From Nostoc sp. JL34 (lineage in GTDB: Bacteria; Cyanobacteriota; Cyanobacteriia; Cyanobacteriales; Nostocaceae), in assembly GCF_017114945.1 (NCBI RefSeq), contig NZ_JABXKQ010000144.1, positions 1 through 64,000 on the forward strand: a stretch of DNA of 64,000 nt. The letters are read 5' to 3'. Positions 43,064 through 52,783 of this stretch are shown here, one piece after another (position 1 is the stretch's first letter; each line of letters begins with the position of its first letter). Made by a program: the position numbers and the translations under genes. The notes under the pieces were generated by a model that did not search any database, was not told where the DNA came from, and saw only the letters and a program-made list of their open reading frames with translations.

Positions 43064-43585
43064 ATGGCACAAGCAGTAGATGCATCAAAGAATCTTCCTA
43101 GCGATCCTAGAAATCGGGAAGTTGTTTTTCCCGCATTTGGCGATCCACAGCTAGGCAACCTAGAAACCCCAGTTAATTCTTCTCCCTTGATCAAGGGGTT
43201 CATTAATAATTTACCTGCCTATCGCCCAGGTCTGGCTCCTGCTAGACGCGGTTTGGAAGTTGGTATGGCTCATGGTTACTTTGTATTTGGCCCCTTTGCC
43301 AAATTGGGCCCACTGCGGGACACAGCTAACGCTAACTTAGCTGGGTTACTAGGAGCCATCGGCCTGGTTGTTCTTCTTACCGGCGCCCTATCGCTGTATG
43401 CCAATAGCAATCCACCCAAAGCACTTCCTAGTGTTACCGTACCCAAGCCTCCAGCAGATGCTTTTAACTCTAAAGAAAGCTGGAACAACTTCGGCAGTTC
43501 TTTCTTGATTGGTGGTATTGGTGGTGCAGTAGTTGCTTACTTTTTGACTAGTAACTTGGCACTAATTCAAGGTCTATTTGGTTAA
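43064..43585 (+). CDS. psaL: Photosystem I reaction center subunit XI
   Basis: A 173-residue PSI subunit needed for trimer or tetramer formation. Seen: DPQLGNLETPVNSSPLIKGF, NLPAYRPGLAPARRGLEVGMAHGYF and three hydrophobic segments (about 80-110, 135-155 and 155-172). PsaL sits at the oligomer interface. The start has an AGAGG site upstream. No psaI frame lies next to it. Confidence 0.98.
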   Translation: MAQAVDASKNLPSDPRNREVVFPAFGDPQLGNLETPVNSSPLIKGFINNLPAYRPGLAPARRGLEVGMAHGYFVFGPFAKLGPLRDTANANLAGLLGAIGLVVLLTGALSLYANSNPPKALPSVTVPKPPADAFNSKESWNNFGSSFLIGGIGGAVVAYFLTSNLALIQGLFG

Positions 43586-43587
43586 TT

Positions 43588-43658
43588 ACTAGGAGTTACG
43601 AGTTAGGAGTTAGGAGTTAGAAGTTTAAATTCATAACTTCTAACTCTTAACTCCTAAT
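43588..43658. repeat. Self-complementary heptamer tract (bidirectional end)
   Basis: TTAGGAGTTAGAAGTT pairs with AACTTCTAACTCTTAACTCCTAA between the convergent psaL and gmk genes. It could act as a terminator for both. Confidence 0.65.
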
Positions 43659-44282
43659 TTATTTAAACAAAACCGTTTCAATGTCATTTAAAGCAGTTTC
43701 AAAATCGTCATTAACGATTTGAATATCAAATTCATCAGCGGCTTGAATTTCTTCTTTGGCGCGGAGTAGACGACGAGCGATCGCTTCTTCAGAGTCTTGG
43801 GCACGAGAGCGGATTCGTTTCTCTAATTCATCAAAGGAAGGCGGTAAAATAAAAATGCTGAGGGCACTGGGGAAGGAAGCACGAATTTGTCTTGCCCCTT
43901 CTAGTTCAATTTCCAGCACCACCAACTTGCCAGAATGAATTTGGTTAAGTACAGCTTCACGGGGGGTGCCGTAATAGTTACCAGCAAATTCTGCCCATTC
44001 TAAAAATTCAGCTTCAGCAACTAATTGTTCAAACTTACTGCGGCTGATGAAGTAATAACTTTTGCCATCGATTTCCCCTGGACGGGGAGAACGAGTCGTC
44101 ACGGATACGGAATAATAGAGTTCTGGATGACGTTGTAGGAGCGATCGCATTAAAGTGCCTTTACCGACCCCACTGGGGCCAGTTAAAACAATTAACCTGC
44201 CTAAATGTAAACATTCTTCGGTAGTAGAACTACTTTGGATGGGTAAAACTGGCATCATCCCTTCAACCTGTGAATCAATCAA
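43659..44282 (-). CDS. gmk: Guanylate kinase
   Basis: A 207-residue P-loop kinase that phosphorylates GMP to GDP. Walker A is GPSGVGKGT, then TTRSPRPGE, DGKSYYFIS and RLLRAKEE. The first eight or nine residues are non-conserved, so an inner Met (residue 9 or 10) could be the true start. The remA gene lies upstream on the same strand, 146 bp away, an arrangement also found in other bacteria. Confidence 0.96.
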   Translation of the reverse strand: MIDSQVEGMMPVLPIQSSSTTEECLHLGRLIVLTGPSGVGKGTLMRSLLQRHPELYYSVSVTTRSPRPGEIDGKSYYFISRSKFEQLVAEAEFLEWAEFAGNYYGTPREAVLNQIHSGKLVVLEIELEGARQIRASFPSALSIFILPPSFDELEKRIRSRAQDSEEAIARRLLRAKEEIQAADEFDIQIVNDDFETALNDIETVLFK

Positions 44283-44428
44283 TACATATTATTCATTAGT
44301 CTTGTGTTTTTGGTCTAGTCCACTAGTGACTAAAGAATTTGTAGCAAGAGTGACAGAAGAACTTATCTAATTCACATGGTACTGCCGATATGGTGCAAGT
44401 AGAAGTGGGATTTTTAATCTACTGCTAG

Positions 44429-44695
44429 TCAATTATCTACAGTTTGATGATCGCGGGAAATTACAAAGCGATTCGCTACCGTTTCCGGCTGAATCGCTGA
44501 CAGAATTACATGGCTGGAATCGGTGATAATTACAGCCCTAGTCCGACGACCGTAAGTTGCATCAATCAGTTGACCTCTGTCCCGTGCATCGGTAATAATC
44601 CGCTTAATCGGGGCAGACTCTGGACTGACAATGGCAACTACTCGGTTGGCAGATACGATGTTACCAAAGCCGATGTTGATTAACTGAATGTCCAT
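44429..44695 (-). CDS. RemA/DUF370 family protein
   Basis: An 88-residue protein of the RemA family: IQLINIGFGNIVSANRVVAI, SAPIKRI and DARDRGQLIDATYGRRTRAV. In Bacillus, RemA is a DNA-binding activator of matrix and osmoprotection genes; the cyanobacterial role is not established. It lies upstream of gmk on the same strand. Confidence 0.92.
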   Translation of the reverse strand: MDIQLINIGFGNIVSANRVVAIVSPESAPIKRIITDARDRGQLIDATYGRRTRAVIITDSSHVILSAIQPETVANRFVISRDHQTVDN

Positions 44696-44946
44696 AAAAA
44701 AAACTGACGCTAAAGGCGGTTTGAGAAGCTTGAAATAAACTTATCCTCATGTTATCGCCAAAAAACGGGAGTTACAACGCTTAAATTCAAGCCAGTCTGC
44801 GTTTTTAAATAATGTCTGCTTTTTTTAGCTGTTTATCAGCTATTTTTCCTCAAAATCTTCCCAAAGATATAGGTGAAATTCCACTGATACAAGCTAGTTG
44901 GGTGATGTCCATTTATTTTGTTTGAAATAAGTATCTGAATCGGAAA

Positions 44947-45138
44947 TTGATAGAGAGCAAAATAGATTGGAACACTCTCGCTCGAACTGTGCTGGCTCAG
45001 TACAATGTCAGTGCAGATCAATTAGTATTCTTGGGTCATAGCGAAGATGTGACGTTTCGGGTTGACATTCGGAATCATCAAAATTTTGCTCTATCTGGAG
45101 AATATGATGAGCAAGCGTTATTTGTTCTTCGTGTCCAT
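44947..45138 (+). pseudogene. Remnant of an APH-like phosphotransferase
   Basis: The frame from TTG at 44947 reads like the N-terminus of aminoglycoside/homoserine-kinase-like phosphotransferases: LVFLGHSEDVTFRVD, then ALFVLRVH. After about 45138 the resemblance stops and the DNA becomes the antisense of the neighbouring minus-strand gene. The full protein would be over 300 residues, so this is a 3'-truncated relic. Confidence 0.55.
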
Positions 45139-45867
45139 TATCTGATCGCCCAGTTTCGCGATCGCATCTGGCAACTTTACAGCACGCATTCGTCGTACAC
45201 TTCCAGCTTGGCAATCGCGTAACCAAGCTTTAACCCCTTGGGCAACAGTACCGTTACTACTATCACGTGGCGGGGATAGTGGCTGCTGTTCTAAATGAGA
45301 ACCAGCTTGAGAAAACATCATTACTAGTTGCCAACCACTTTTAGTTTTAGTCAACAATAGCCAGTGGAATTGTTGCAATTCTACCGCTTTCTTTCCTATG
45401 TAGTGCCGCTCCAAGGTAGTAAAGAAAACTTGCTCAACTCCTGATGCATCACTTTTAGGCGCATCTGCACTATATTCTTCAAGATTAAGGGGCAGAGGAG
45501 TAAATTCAGGCCTTCCTGCCACTAGAATATAACTGAAAACATCACTGCTTCTACTGAGACGGCGGGCGCGTTGACTAGCGCGATTGGTATAACTAGGCAA
45601 ATCTTGCAGTAACTGTATAGTTAATGTTTCTAAATTTTGCTCAGAACACAAAGACCTCGCCCCAGTGTTGATATTTTCCTTTTCTGCGATCGCATAAGGT
45701 TTAGGGGTGAGGTTTATTGAGAATGCTGGGTAAGCAAGGCTGTTTGATACTACAACCCAGAAGCCACAAGCTAAAAGCCAACTATAATTTTTCTGACTGA
45801 GCGAAGAAGCAAGATTGTTCTCCCCTACACCCTGCACTCTGAGTTTCTCACTGACTCTTAGCTTCAT
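45118..45867 (-). CDS. Conserved hypothetical protein with N-terminal membrane or signal segment
   Basis: A 249-residue protein. One hydrophobic stretch (about 29-52, SWLLACGFWVVVSNSLAYPAFS) could be a signal or anchor. The remainder is soluble, with EQVFFTTLERHYIGKKAVELQQFHWLLLTKTKSGWQLVMMFS. I do not recognise a domain. Its start overlaps the pyrF stop by four bases, so it belongs to the tyrS-pyrF unit. The last few residues (MDTKNK) and the stop lie in DNA antisense to the APH-like remnant, so the C-terminus may be newly formed. Confidence 0.75.
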   Translation of the reverse strand: MKLRVSEKLRVQGVGENNLASSLSQKNYSWLLACGFWVVVSNSLAYPAFSINLTPKPYAIAEKENINTGARSLCSEQNLETLTIQLLQDLPSYTNRASQRARRLSRSSDVFSYILVAGRPEFTPLPLNLEEYSADAPKSDASGVEQVFFTTLERHYIGKKAVELQQFHWLLLTKTKSGWQLVMMFSQAGSHLEQQPLSPPRDSSNGTVAQGVKAWLRDCQAGSVRRMRAVKLPDAIAKLGDQIMDTKNK

Positions 45868-46583
45868 GCCACCGTGGTTAACTCCTCAGAAATCCTCTTC
45901 CAGGCTAACTCCGGCTCAGTAGCAGTGGTGATGGGACGCCCAATCACTAGATAATCTGCGCCAGCAATAATTGCTTGGGCTGGGGTGAGCGATCGCTTTT
46001 GATCGCCAATATCAGCCCAAGTTGGTCTAACTCCCGGACAAACTAACAAAAAGTCATCTCCACAAGTCTCTCGTAGTTGTGCCACTTCTTGGGGTGAACA
46101 AACTGCCCCATCCAATCCCACCTCTTGAGCCAGCAGTGCCATTTCTAGGGCGTATTCTGGTAACTCTAGGGGAATCTTTAAATCAAACGCCAACTGCCTA
46201 GCAGAAATGCTTGTTAACAAAGTAATAGCAATTAACTTAGGCGGTTTTACACCTGCTTTTGCAGCCCCTTCCTGTGCCGCTTCTGTTGCAGCTTTGAGAG
46301 CGTCTCTACCAGATGCAGCATGAATTGTCAATAAATCCACCTCGTAACTAGCTGCACTACGACAAGCGCCAGCGACTGTGTTAGGGATATCGTGAAACTT
46401 TAAATCCAGGAAAATGCGCTTTTGCTTGGACTTTAACACTTGCAGAATTTTCGGGCCAGTGCTGGTAAACAACTCTAAGCCTACCTTCCACCAAACCACT
46501 TGTGGAAGTTGATCTACAAGAGCGATCGCACTTTGTTCATCCGACACATCCAAAGGCACTATAATTCGTTGTTCTGCGTTCAT
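45864..46583 (-). CDS. pyrF: Orotidine 5'-phosphate decarboxylase
   Basis: 239 residues from ATG at 46583 (MNAEQRIIVPLD); the frame is open to 46604. Catalytic motif FLDLKFHDIPNT is present, as are GADYLVIGRPI and VGLDGAVCSP. It makes UMP from OMP. It lies between tyrS (21 bp upstream) and the hypothetical gene (four-base overlap). Confidence 0.97.
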   Translation of the reverse strand: MNAEQRIIVPLDVSDEQSAIALVDQLPQVVWWKVGLELFTSTGPKILQVLKSKQKRIFLDLKFHDIPNTVAGACRSAASYEVDLLTIHAASGRDALKAATEAAQEGAAKAGVKPPKLIAITLLTSISARQLAFDLKIPLELPEYALEMALLAQEVGLDGAVCSPQEVAQLRETCGDDFLLVCPGVRPTWADIGDQKRSLTPAQAIIAGADYLVIGRPITTATEPELAWKRISEELTTVA

Positions 46584-46604
46584 TTGCAGTTTCCCATTTC
46601 CCAT

Positions 46605-47798
46605 TTAAGGCACTAAACGCACAAACTTATTTTTCCCAACTTGTAAAACCTTACCTTGTAACTCAGCAGAATCGGCAAAAGTAGTATCAACATCGGTAAC
46701 GCGATCGCCATCTAAGCGCACCCCACCCTCTTGAATTTTTCGCTTTCCTTCCCCTGTACTTTTGCACAAGCCACTGACATTGAGAATATACGCTAACTTA
46801 GTAGGGAACTGCTGCACGCCAGAAGAAAGAGAAAATTCTGGAACAGCACCTTCCTTGCCGCCGCTTTGGGCTGCAACTTTTGCCTCTTGGGCTGCGGTTT
46901 CGCCGTGGTACTGTTTGACAACTTCCCATGCTAGAAGTGTTTGGCGATCGCGGGGATTTTCTGGCAGTTTGTCCAAAGGTAAATCCGTCAACAGTTCAAA
47001 ATACTCTGACAGTAAATGATCGGGAACTCCTTGCAACTTTTGATACTTTTGTCCTGGGTGTTCTGACAATCCGATATAATTACCTAAAGACTTAGACATT
47101 TTTTGAACGCCATCTATGCCAATCAAAATTGGCAACAGCATCCCAAATTGGGGCTTTTGACCAAAATGGCGCTGCAAATCTCTGCCTACAGCAATGTTAA
47201 ATTTCTGATCAGTCCCACCTAATTCCACATCTGCCTCAACTGCAACCGAATCAAAACCTTGCATTAACGGGTACAGGAACTCATGGATAAAAATCGGATT
47301 CTCTTTTTTATAGCGATCGGCAAATCCTTCCTTCGCCAACATCTGCCCTACCGTCATCGTGGAGAGTAACTCCAAAATTTTCTCTAAGTTTAACCCAGAG
47401 AGCCATTCGGAGTTATAGCGCACCTCTAATCTTCCTGGTGTGTCAAAATCCAAGATAGGACGTACTTGATCGAGATAAGTCTGAGCATTTTGCGCTACAT
47501 CTGCTTCTGTAAGCTGACGACGCACTTCAGATTTACCAGTTGGATCGCCAATACGGGCTGTAAAATCGCCAATAATTAAAACTGCTGTATGACCTGCATC
47601 TTGAAAACCTCGCAGTTTCCGTACTGGTATGCTATGACCGAGATGAATATCAGTACCTGTAGGGTCAATCCCAAATTTGACCCTCAAAGGTTGGTTTGTA
47701 GTTAGTAAGCGCTTTTCTAGACTTTCGCTGTTAACATCAACTGATTGTGGGAAAACTTCTACTACACCACGACGCAGCCAAGCAAAATCTGGTGTCAT
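46605..47798 (-). CDS. tyrS: Tyrosyl-tRNA synthetase
   Basis: 397 residues from ATG at 47798 (MTPDFAWLRRG); the longer frame to 47930 has no family support. It is a class I synthetase with HIGH-type motif HLGH and KMSKS in QKMSKSLGNYI. A C-terminal S4-like domain (residues about 335-397, GLCKSTGEGKRKIQEGGV) binds tRNA. It starts the tyrS-pyrF-hypothetical unit and is divergent from the PBP gene. Confidence 0.97.
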   Translation of the reverse strand: MTPDFAWLRRGVVEVFPQSVDVNSESLEKRLLTTNQPLRVKFGIDPTGTDIHLGHSIPVRKLRGFQDAGHTAVLIIGDFTARIGDPTGKSEVRRQLTEADVAQNAQTYLDQVRPILDFDTPGRLEVRYNSEWLSGLNLEKILELLSTMTVGQMLAKEGFADRYKKENPIFIHEFLYPLMQGFDSVAVEADVELGGTDQKFNIAVGRDLQRHFGQKPQFGMLLPILIGIDGVQKMSKSLGNYIGLSEHPGQKYQKLQGVPDHLLSEYFELLTDLPLDKLPENPRDRQTLLAWEVVKQYHGETAAQEAKVAAQSGGKEGAVPEFSLSSGVQQFPTKLAYILNVSGLCKSTGEGKRKIQEGGVRLDGDRVTDVDTTFADSAELQGKVLQVGKNKFVRLVP

Positions 47799-47971
47799 AC
47801 TAAAAGACTCATTATTAGCTATGTTTTGCACACTAGAAGTTAAGTTGGTTATAAACACTTGCAATTTATCCACTTTCTCATCTGCCAAACTACTATAATT
47901 GCAAAAAATTAACCGCCTTGCTTCACCCAATCAATTACAGTTAAATTTACAAGTGAGGAAGTGAAATAGCC

Positions 47972-49897
47972 GTGTCGTCGTCTAGGACTTTTGAAGATAA
48001 ACAGCCACAGCGTCGGGCTTCATCAGGTTTTGAGTTTTTGAAAGGAGTCGGTCAGGTAACTGGCGGTACTCTCCTATCAATCACCATGCTGGCAAGTTCC
48101 ATTGTAGCCGGAGGACTGGTTGGTTTAGCCATCAGTTTCCGTAATTTGCCAGATGTGAGACAGCTACGTAACTTCTTTCCCTCAGAAACAACTTACATTT
48201 ATGACGTTAAGGGCAAACTCTTAACAAGTATTCACGGGGAAGCCAACCGAGAAGTCGTACCCCTAGATAGAATTTCTCCGAATCTAAAACGGGCGGTATT
48301 GGCAAGTGAAGATAGCCACTTTTACGATCACCACGGTATTAACCCAGTTGGCGTTGGACGGGCTGTAGTAGTTAATGCTGTAGCTGGTGGAGTCAAAGAG
48401 GGTGGCTCTACTGTGACTATGCAATTGGTCAAAAATCTGTTTTTGTCTCGCAAGCGTGCTTTTACCCGCAAGTTAGCAGAGGCTGTGCTAGCAATCCGCT
48501 TAGAGCAAATTCTCAATAAAGACCAAATATTAGAAATGTACCTCAATCAAGTTTATTGGGGTCATAACAATTATGGTGTACAAACGGCAGCACGCAGTTA
48601 TTTTAATAAGTCAGCAGAATATTTAAGCTTGGGTGAGTCGGCAATGATGGCGGGTTTAATCCAAGCACCAGAAGAATTCAGCCCTTTTGTGAGCATGAAA
48701 CTGGCAAAACAGAAACAAAAAGAAGTTCTGGGACGGATGCTGGAATTGAACTGGATCAGCCAGTCAGACTACGACGATGCCCTCAAGCAAGAAATCAAAC
48801 TTGGGAGAATCAAATCGTTTCAAGGTAGTGCCCTACCCTATGTAACCAATACTGTAGCGCAGGAGTTGGCTAAGAAGTTTGGGCGTGAGACACTACTCAA
48901 AGGCGGGATGCGGGTGCAAACTACAGTTGATGCCAACTTCCAAATGATGGCAGAGGAAACGGTTACGAAGTGGCATAAAACACTTTTAGATCAGGGATTA
49001 TCTAAGAATCAAATGGCCCTGGTAGCTGTTGATCCCCGCACACATTTTATCAAAGCATTGGTCGGCGGTATAGATCCTAAGACCAGTGAGTTCAATCGTG
49101 CAACTCAATCTCAGCGCCAGCCAGGATCTTCTTTTAAACCATTTGTATACTATACTGCTTTTGCTAGTGGTAAGTATGGCCCAGATTCAACAGTGGTAGA
49201 TGCCCCAGTTAGCTATCGAGATGGTAATGGTTGGTACTTTCCCAGAAATTATGATGGCAGTTTTAGCGGAGCTATGCCAATCCGCAGAGCTTTAGCCCAA
49301 TCGCGGAACATTCCGGTGATCAAGATTGGTAAGGCTGTGGGGATGAATAGAGTCATAGAAACCTGCCGTACCTTGGGAATTATGAGTCCAATGGAACCTG
49401 TGTCTTCCTTGCCACTTGGGGCAATTGGTGTCACCCCTCTGGAAATGGCTAGTGCCTACGCTACCTTTGCTAATTATGGCTGGCAATCTCCACCAACCGT
49501 AATTGCCCGTGTTACTGATAGTAGTGGTAACGTCTTGTTAGATAACACGCCGAAACCGCAACTAGTTCTCGATCCTTGGGCATCAGCAGCAATTATCGAT
49601 GTGATGCGATCGGTAATCTCTGAAGGTACAGGTAAAGGTGCTGCTATAGGCCGCCCAGCCGCAGGAAAGACGGGCACAACATCATCAGAAAAAGATATTT
49701 GGTTTGTTGGCACTGTACCACAGTTAACAACTGCTGTCTGGGTAGGGAGAGACGACAACAGACAATTAGCTGACCATGCAACAGGTGGTGTTATGGTCGC
49801 TCCTATCTGGAAAGATTTTATGCAAAAGGCATTGAAGAATGTACCAGTAGAAAACTTCAAAGCACCTTCGCAGTTTTCTCGCCCCAAGTCACAATAA
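47972..49897 (+). CDS. Class A penicillin-binding protein (PBP1A-type)
   Basis: 641 residues starting at GTG. One membrane anchor (about 33-57) is followed by the GT51 glycosyltransferase domain with catalytic Glu in ASEDSHFYDHHG and EGGSTVTMQLVKN. The transpeptidase domain has SSFKP (active Ser), SRN and KTGTTSSEKD. It polymerises and cross-links peptidoglycan in the periplasm. Filamentous cyanobacteria carry several such PBPs; which one this is cannot be told from the window. Confidence 0.95.
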   Translation: MSSSRTFEDKQPQRRASSGFEFLKGVGQVTGGTLLSITMLASSIVAGGLVGLAISFRNLPDVRQLRNFFPSETTYIYDVKGKLLTSIHGEANREVVPLDRISPNLKRAVLASEDSHFYDHHGINPVGVGRAVVVNAVAGGVKEGGSTVTMQLVKNLFLSRKRAFTRKLAEAVLAIRLEQILNKDQILEMYLNQVYWGHNNYGVQTAARSYFNKSAEYLSLGESAMMAGLIQAPEEFSPFVSMKLAKQKQKEVLGRMLELNWISQSDYDDALKQEIKLGRIKSFQGSALPYVTNTVAQELAKKFGRETLLKGGMRVQTTVDANFQMMAEETVTKWHKTLLDQGLSKNQMALVAVDPRTHFIKALVGGIDPKTSEFNRATQSQRQPGSSFKPFVYYTAFASGKYGPDSTVVDAPVSYRDGNGWYFPRNYDGSFSGAMPIRRALAQSRNIPVIKIGKAVGMNRVIETCRTLGIMSPMEPVSSLPLGAIGVTPLEMASAYATFANYGWQSPPTVIARVTDSSGNVLLDNTPKPQLVLDPWASAAIIDVMRSVISEGTGKGAAIGRPAAGKTGTTSSEKDIWFVGTVPQLTTAVWVGRDDNRQLADHATGGVMVAPIWKDFMQKALKNVPVENFKAPSQFSRPKSQ

Positions 49898-50046
49898 CTT
49901 TGAATTTTGGATTTTGGATTGCCAATTAATCCAAAATCTGTCTTGGAAAGTTCGGAACGCCCGAAGTTGCCACAACATGGGAAACCCGCGCCAGGCACTT
50001 CTCTTCGGAAGTCGGCGCTCCGACTTTCCGCAAAATCTCAAATTGA

Positions 50047-50370
50047 CTAGGTTTGTTTTTCTAGCTCGGCTTTCATCCGTTCTAAAGTGAGGTGCATTTG
50101 ATCAAACATTTGTTGCGGGGTGACACCGAACTGACCTAATTGTGTTTTCAGTTGTTCTACTGTCATTTGTGCCATGAAATCTTCTGATAACTCGAAGCGC
50201 TTCATAAAGATGCGATACCGATCCATCATGGTTTCCATTTGCTCAATAAACAGCTTTTTGCCCTCGCGGTCAAATTTGCCGTAGCCGTTGCCAAGCTTGA
50301 TCAGCGCTTGATAATCCTCAAACAGCTGTTTTGCTTCTTGCTGAACTATTTCAGAATCGAAGAATCCCAT
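50047..50370 (-). CDS. DUF1825 family protein
   Basis: A 107-residue, all-helical, acidic protein typical of the cyanobacterium-specific DUF1825 family: MGFFDSEIVQQEAKQLFEDY, FIEQMETMMDRYRIFMKRF and QFGVTPQQMFDQM. Function unknown; no membrane segment or signal. It is convergent with the PBP gene. Confidence 0.92.
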   Translation of the reverse strand: MGFFDSEIVQQEAKQLFEDYQALIKLGNGYGKFDREGKKLFIEQMETMMDRYRIFMKRFELSEDFMAQMTVEQLKTQLGQFGVTPQQMFDQMHLTLERMKAELEKQT

Positions 50371-50496
50371 ATTGCTTATATTAAACTGAGTGCCCAGACC
50401 CAGTAGCTTAATAGTTTTACTTCTATTTATTATTTTAGTCTAGGGGAGTAATCTAGTCACGAAGCTTCGGTTTTAGTACGGTTTGTTACCGAAATT

Positions 50497-51429
50497 TCAA
50501 CACTTGACTTGAGAACTTTTCCCTTGGCTAAATCGACTTAATAAAGCTGCAATACTCACAGCTTTAGCCATTGATTTAGGATTAGTGTTTTCACCCGGTT
50601 GAATTTTCAGCCCAGGAGCGTATTTCAAAGCTAGTGAATCTTGCGGGTTCAGTTTTAATGCTTGACGGATGTAAACCCTAGCCATCCCAATAAATTTCTG
50701 TTTTAGATGTACCAAACCTAATAAAGCATAATAGTCGCTGTTATTTGGCTCTAACTTGATGGCATCGCGCAGTTCTTGCACAGCTAAGGGCCAGTTGGCT
50801 AGCTTGACGTACTCAATCGCTCGCTGGTAGTGACGTTGAGCGTAGTTTGTCAAAACTGGTTTAACATTAGTTTTTTCGGATAATGTCAATTCAACTGGCT
50901 TGACTTCTACTTCAGGGATGATGCGAACAGCTTTTTGCAGCAAGAACAAATCAGGTTTATGCAACTGTAAGTAAACTAAATTCAGTATACTAATTTGTTG
51001 TGTTACCTGAGAAAATTTATGTAGTGATTTGTATTGAGCTTCTGCATAGCAAGTGATCGCTTCTTCGTAAAACAATTCTGCTTGAGGTGCAGACATTTCC
51101 GTAATTTCCTTAGCTATGGCATTTTGAACAGACAAAGCTTCTTGTTGTAACACTCTTGCATCCGATCGCAGCATGGCTATAGCAATCAAGCGCTTGTGTC
51201 GATTTTTGAGTTGTTCGTAAGCTGGATTGATTAAATAGCTAAGTATTGCCGTTGCTAATTCTTGATCTGGATTGCTGCTTTTGGTATGGCGATCGGGATG
51301 TAGCAGTTTCGCTAAAGTGTGATAGCGTTTAAAAATCTGGCGATCGTCAGCACTCACAGAAATTCCTAGCACAGCGTAAGGATCACAAAGCTGTTTAAAC
51401 CATTCTGGCGGTAGGAAGGTCTGTGACAT
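50497..51429 (-). CDS. J-domain and TPR protein
   Basis: 310 residues from ATG at 51429; an upstream Met at 51477 is also possible. The N-terminal J domain (about 15-85) has the HPD signature in LLHPDRHT and should stimulate an Hsp70/DnaK. A helical middle is followed by TPR-like repeats (about 195-275, HYQRAIEYVKLANWPLAVQEL and YYALLGLVHLKQKF). Conserved in cyanobacteria, it probably acts as a co-chaperone adaptor. The client is unknown. Confidence 0.88.
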   Translation of the reverse strand: MSQTFLPPEWFKQLCDPYAVLGISVSADDRQIFKRYHTLAKLLHPDRHTKSSNPDQELATAILSYLINPAYEQLKNRHKRLIAIAMLRSDARVLQQEALSVQNAIAKEITEMSAPQAELFYEEAITCYAEAQYKSLHKFSQVTQQISILNLVYLQLHKPDLFLLQKAVRIIPEVEVKPVELTLSEKTNVKPVLTNYAQRHYQRAIEYVKLANWPLAVQELRDAIKLEPNNSDYYALLGLVHLKQKFIGMARVYIRQALKLNPQDSLALKYAPGLKIQPGENTNPKSMAKAVSIAALLSRFSQGKSSQVKC

Positions 51430-51767
51430 CGTAGTAATCTGATCCGTTAAAAACTTAAAATTAGCATCAAAGCTCAATGCATAGTCATGTGAAACTTACT
51501 CAAATTTCTTCAAATATTAAATTGGGGGACTTAGCACCCAAAAGTCCGAAGGGCAAGCCGGGGTAGTTGACTAAAATAAATTTAGATGGACACTAGTCAT
51601 AGAAATTTGGCAAGCTCGTCAGTCAGGATGTTTATTACAATTACTTTTCTTCTCTACGAGACCCTACAAGGACATTTAGAATTTTGAATGAGTGAGTTTT
51701 GAATTGTTTCTGTACCTTTTGGCTGTCTTATTGTCGGAACTATAGTATTGGTATATTTGTTAGAAAT

Positions 51768-52142
51768 ATGTTGACTAAGCGCAAAAGTCGAAGTGTTGCC
51801 GCTGTTTTAGCTTTTTCTGGCACACTGACAATTTCAGGATTACATAAATTCTATCTGGGACAGCCGTTGTGGGGTGTTTTGTATGTGTTACTTTCCTGGA
51901 CGCCTATCCCCAAGGTAGCTAGTGCGATTGAGGGAGTTTGGTATTTAGCCCAAGACGAAGAAGCTTTTGATCGTAATTTTAATCTCGGCAAGTCAGCAGC
52001 AAGAAACTCACAAAAGGTGATTAATCAGGTAGGAGCGATCGCTGATGCAATGCGGGAATTAGATGCTCTGCGCCAGGATGGACTAATTTCAGAGTATGAA
52101 TTTGAACAAAAGCGCCGCCAATTGCTAGACCAGATTTCTTGA
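51768..52142 (+). CDS. TM2-domain protein with SHOCT-like tail
   Basis: 124 residues from ATG at 51768; the frame is open to 51699. TM2 domain: SGLHKFYLGQPLWGVLYVLLSWTPIPKVAS, two membrane helices joined by a short turn. The C-terminal helix ELDALRQDGLISEYEFEQKRRQLL matches the SHOCT pattern. TM2 proteins are small membrane proteins of unknown role. The HhH protein gene follows after 14 bp, so they are likely co-transcribed. Confidence 0.88.
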   Translation: MLTKRKSRSVAAVLAFSGTLTISGLHKFYLGQPLWGVLYVLLSWTPIPKVASAIEGVWYLAQDEEAFDRNFNLGKSAARNSQKVINQVGAIADAMRELDALRQDGLISEYEFEQKRRQLLDQIS

Positions 52143-52156
52143 GGTAAGCAACAATC

Positions 52157-52690
52157 ATGAATAACTGGCTACCTTTAAATTCCAGGCTGCAAAAACTCCG
52201 CGCCAAGCTGCTCAACGATCCCTACTATCGCCTACAATCTGGGGAAGAAATTCAGATAGCGGCTCAATTAGGTATCCGCATTGATGCTAATCAAGCGACT
52301 GTAGATGATTGGTTACGCTTACCAGGTTTGTCAATTCACCAAGCGCGATCGCTTGTGGAACTTTCACATTCGGGTGTGAAATTTTATTGTATTGAAGATA
52401 TAGCTGCGGCTTTGAGTATGCCAGCGCCGCGCCTAGAGCCATTAAAGCCTCTGCTGAATTTTATTTACTATGACCACGAATCTTTAGAAAATCCGCCGCA
52501 TTTAGTTAACCCGAACACAGCAACCGTTGAAAAATTAGCACAAATTCCATTTATAGATTTATCTCTGGCGCAAGCAGTGGTGCAAAATCGGCAATCAGCC
52601 GGGCCTTACCGTAACCTGCCTGATTTCCAGCGACGGCTGGAGTTGACTGGTGATGCGATCGCCCAGATGATGTATTATTTGAGGTTTTAA
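52157..52690 (+). CDS. Helix-hairpin-helix (ComEA-like) protein
   Basis: A 177-residue protein with two HhH-type motifs: WLRLPGLSIHQARSLVEL (about 54-71) and KLAQIPFIDLSLAQAVVQNR, then GPYRNLPDFQRRLELTG. This is the fold of the ComEA DNA-binding domain, but no secretion signal or membrane anchor is visible. It may bind DNA non-specifically in the cytoplasm. It follows the TM2 gene by 14 bp. Confidence 0.85.
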   Translation: MNNWLPLNSRLQKLRAKLLNDPYYRLQSGEEIQIAAQLGIRIDANQATVDDWLRLPGLSIHQARSLVELSHSGVKFYCIEDIAAALSMPAPRLEPLKPLLNFIYYDHESLENPPHLVNPNTATVEKLAQIPFIDLSLAQAVVQNRQSAGPYRNLPDFQRRLELTGDAIAQMMYYLRF

Positions 52691-52724
52691 GTTAAAAGTT
52701 AGAAGTCTTAAAATAACTCCTAAC

Positions 52725-52783
52725 TCTGGCAATTTTGAATTTTGGATTGGAAGAAAAATCCCAAATCTAAAATCCAAAATTGG
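52725..52783. repeat. Self-complementary spacer (bidirectional end)
   Basis: CAATTTTGAATTTTGGATT pairs with AATCCAAAATTG across about 15 bases, between the convergent HhH and lepB genes. Confidence 0.6.
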
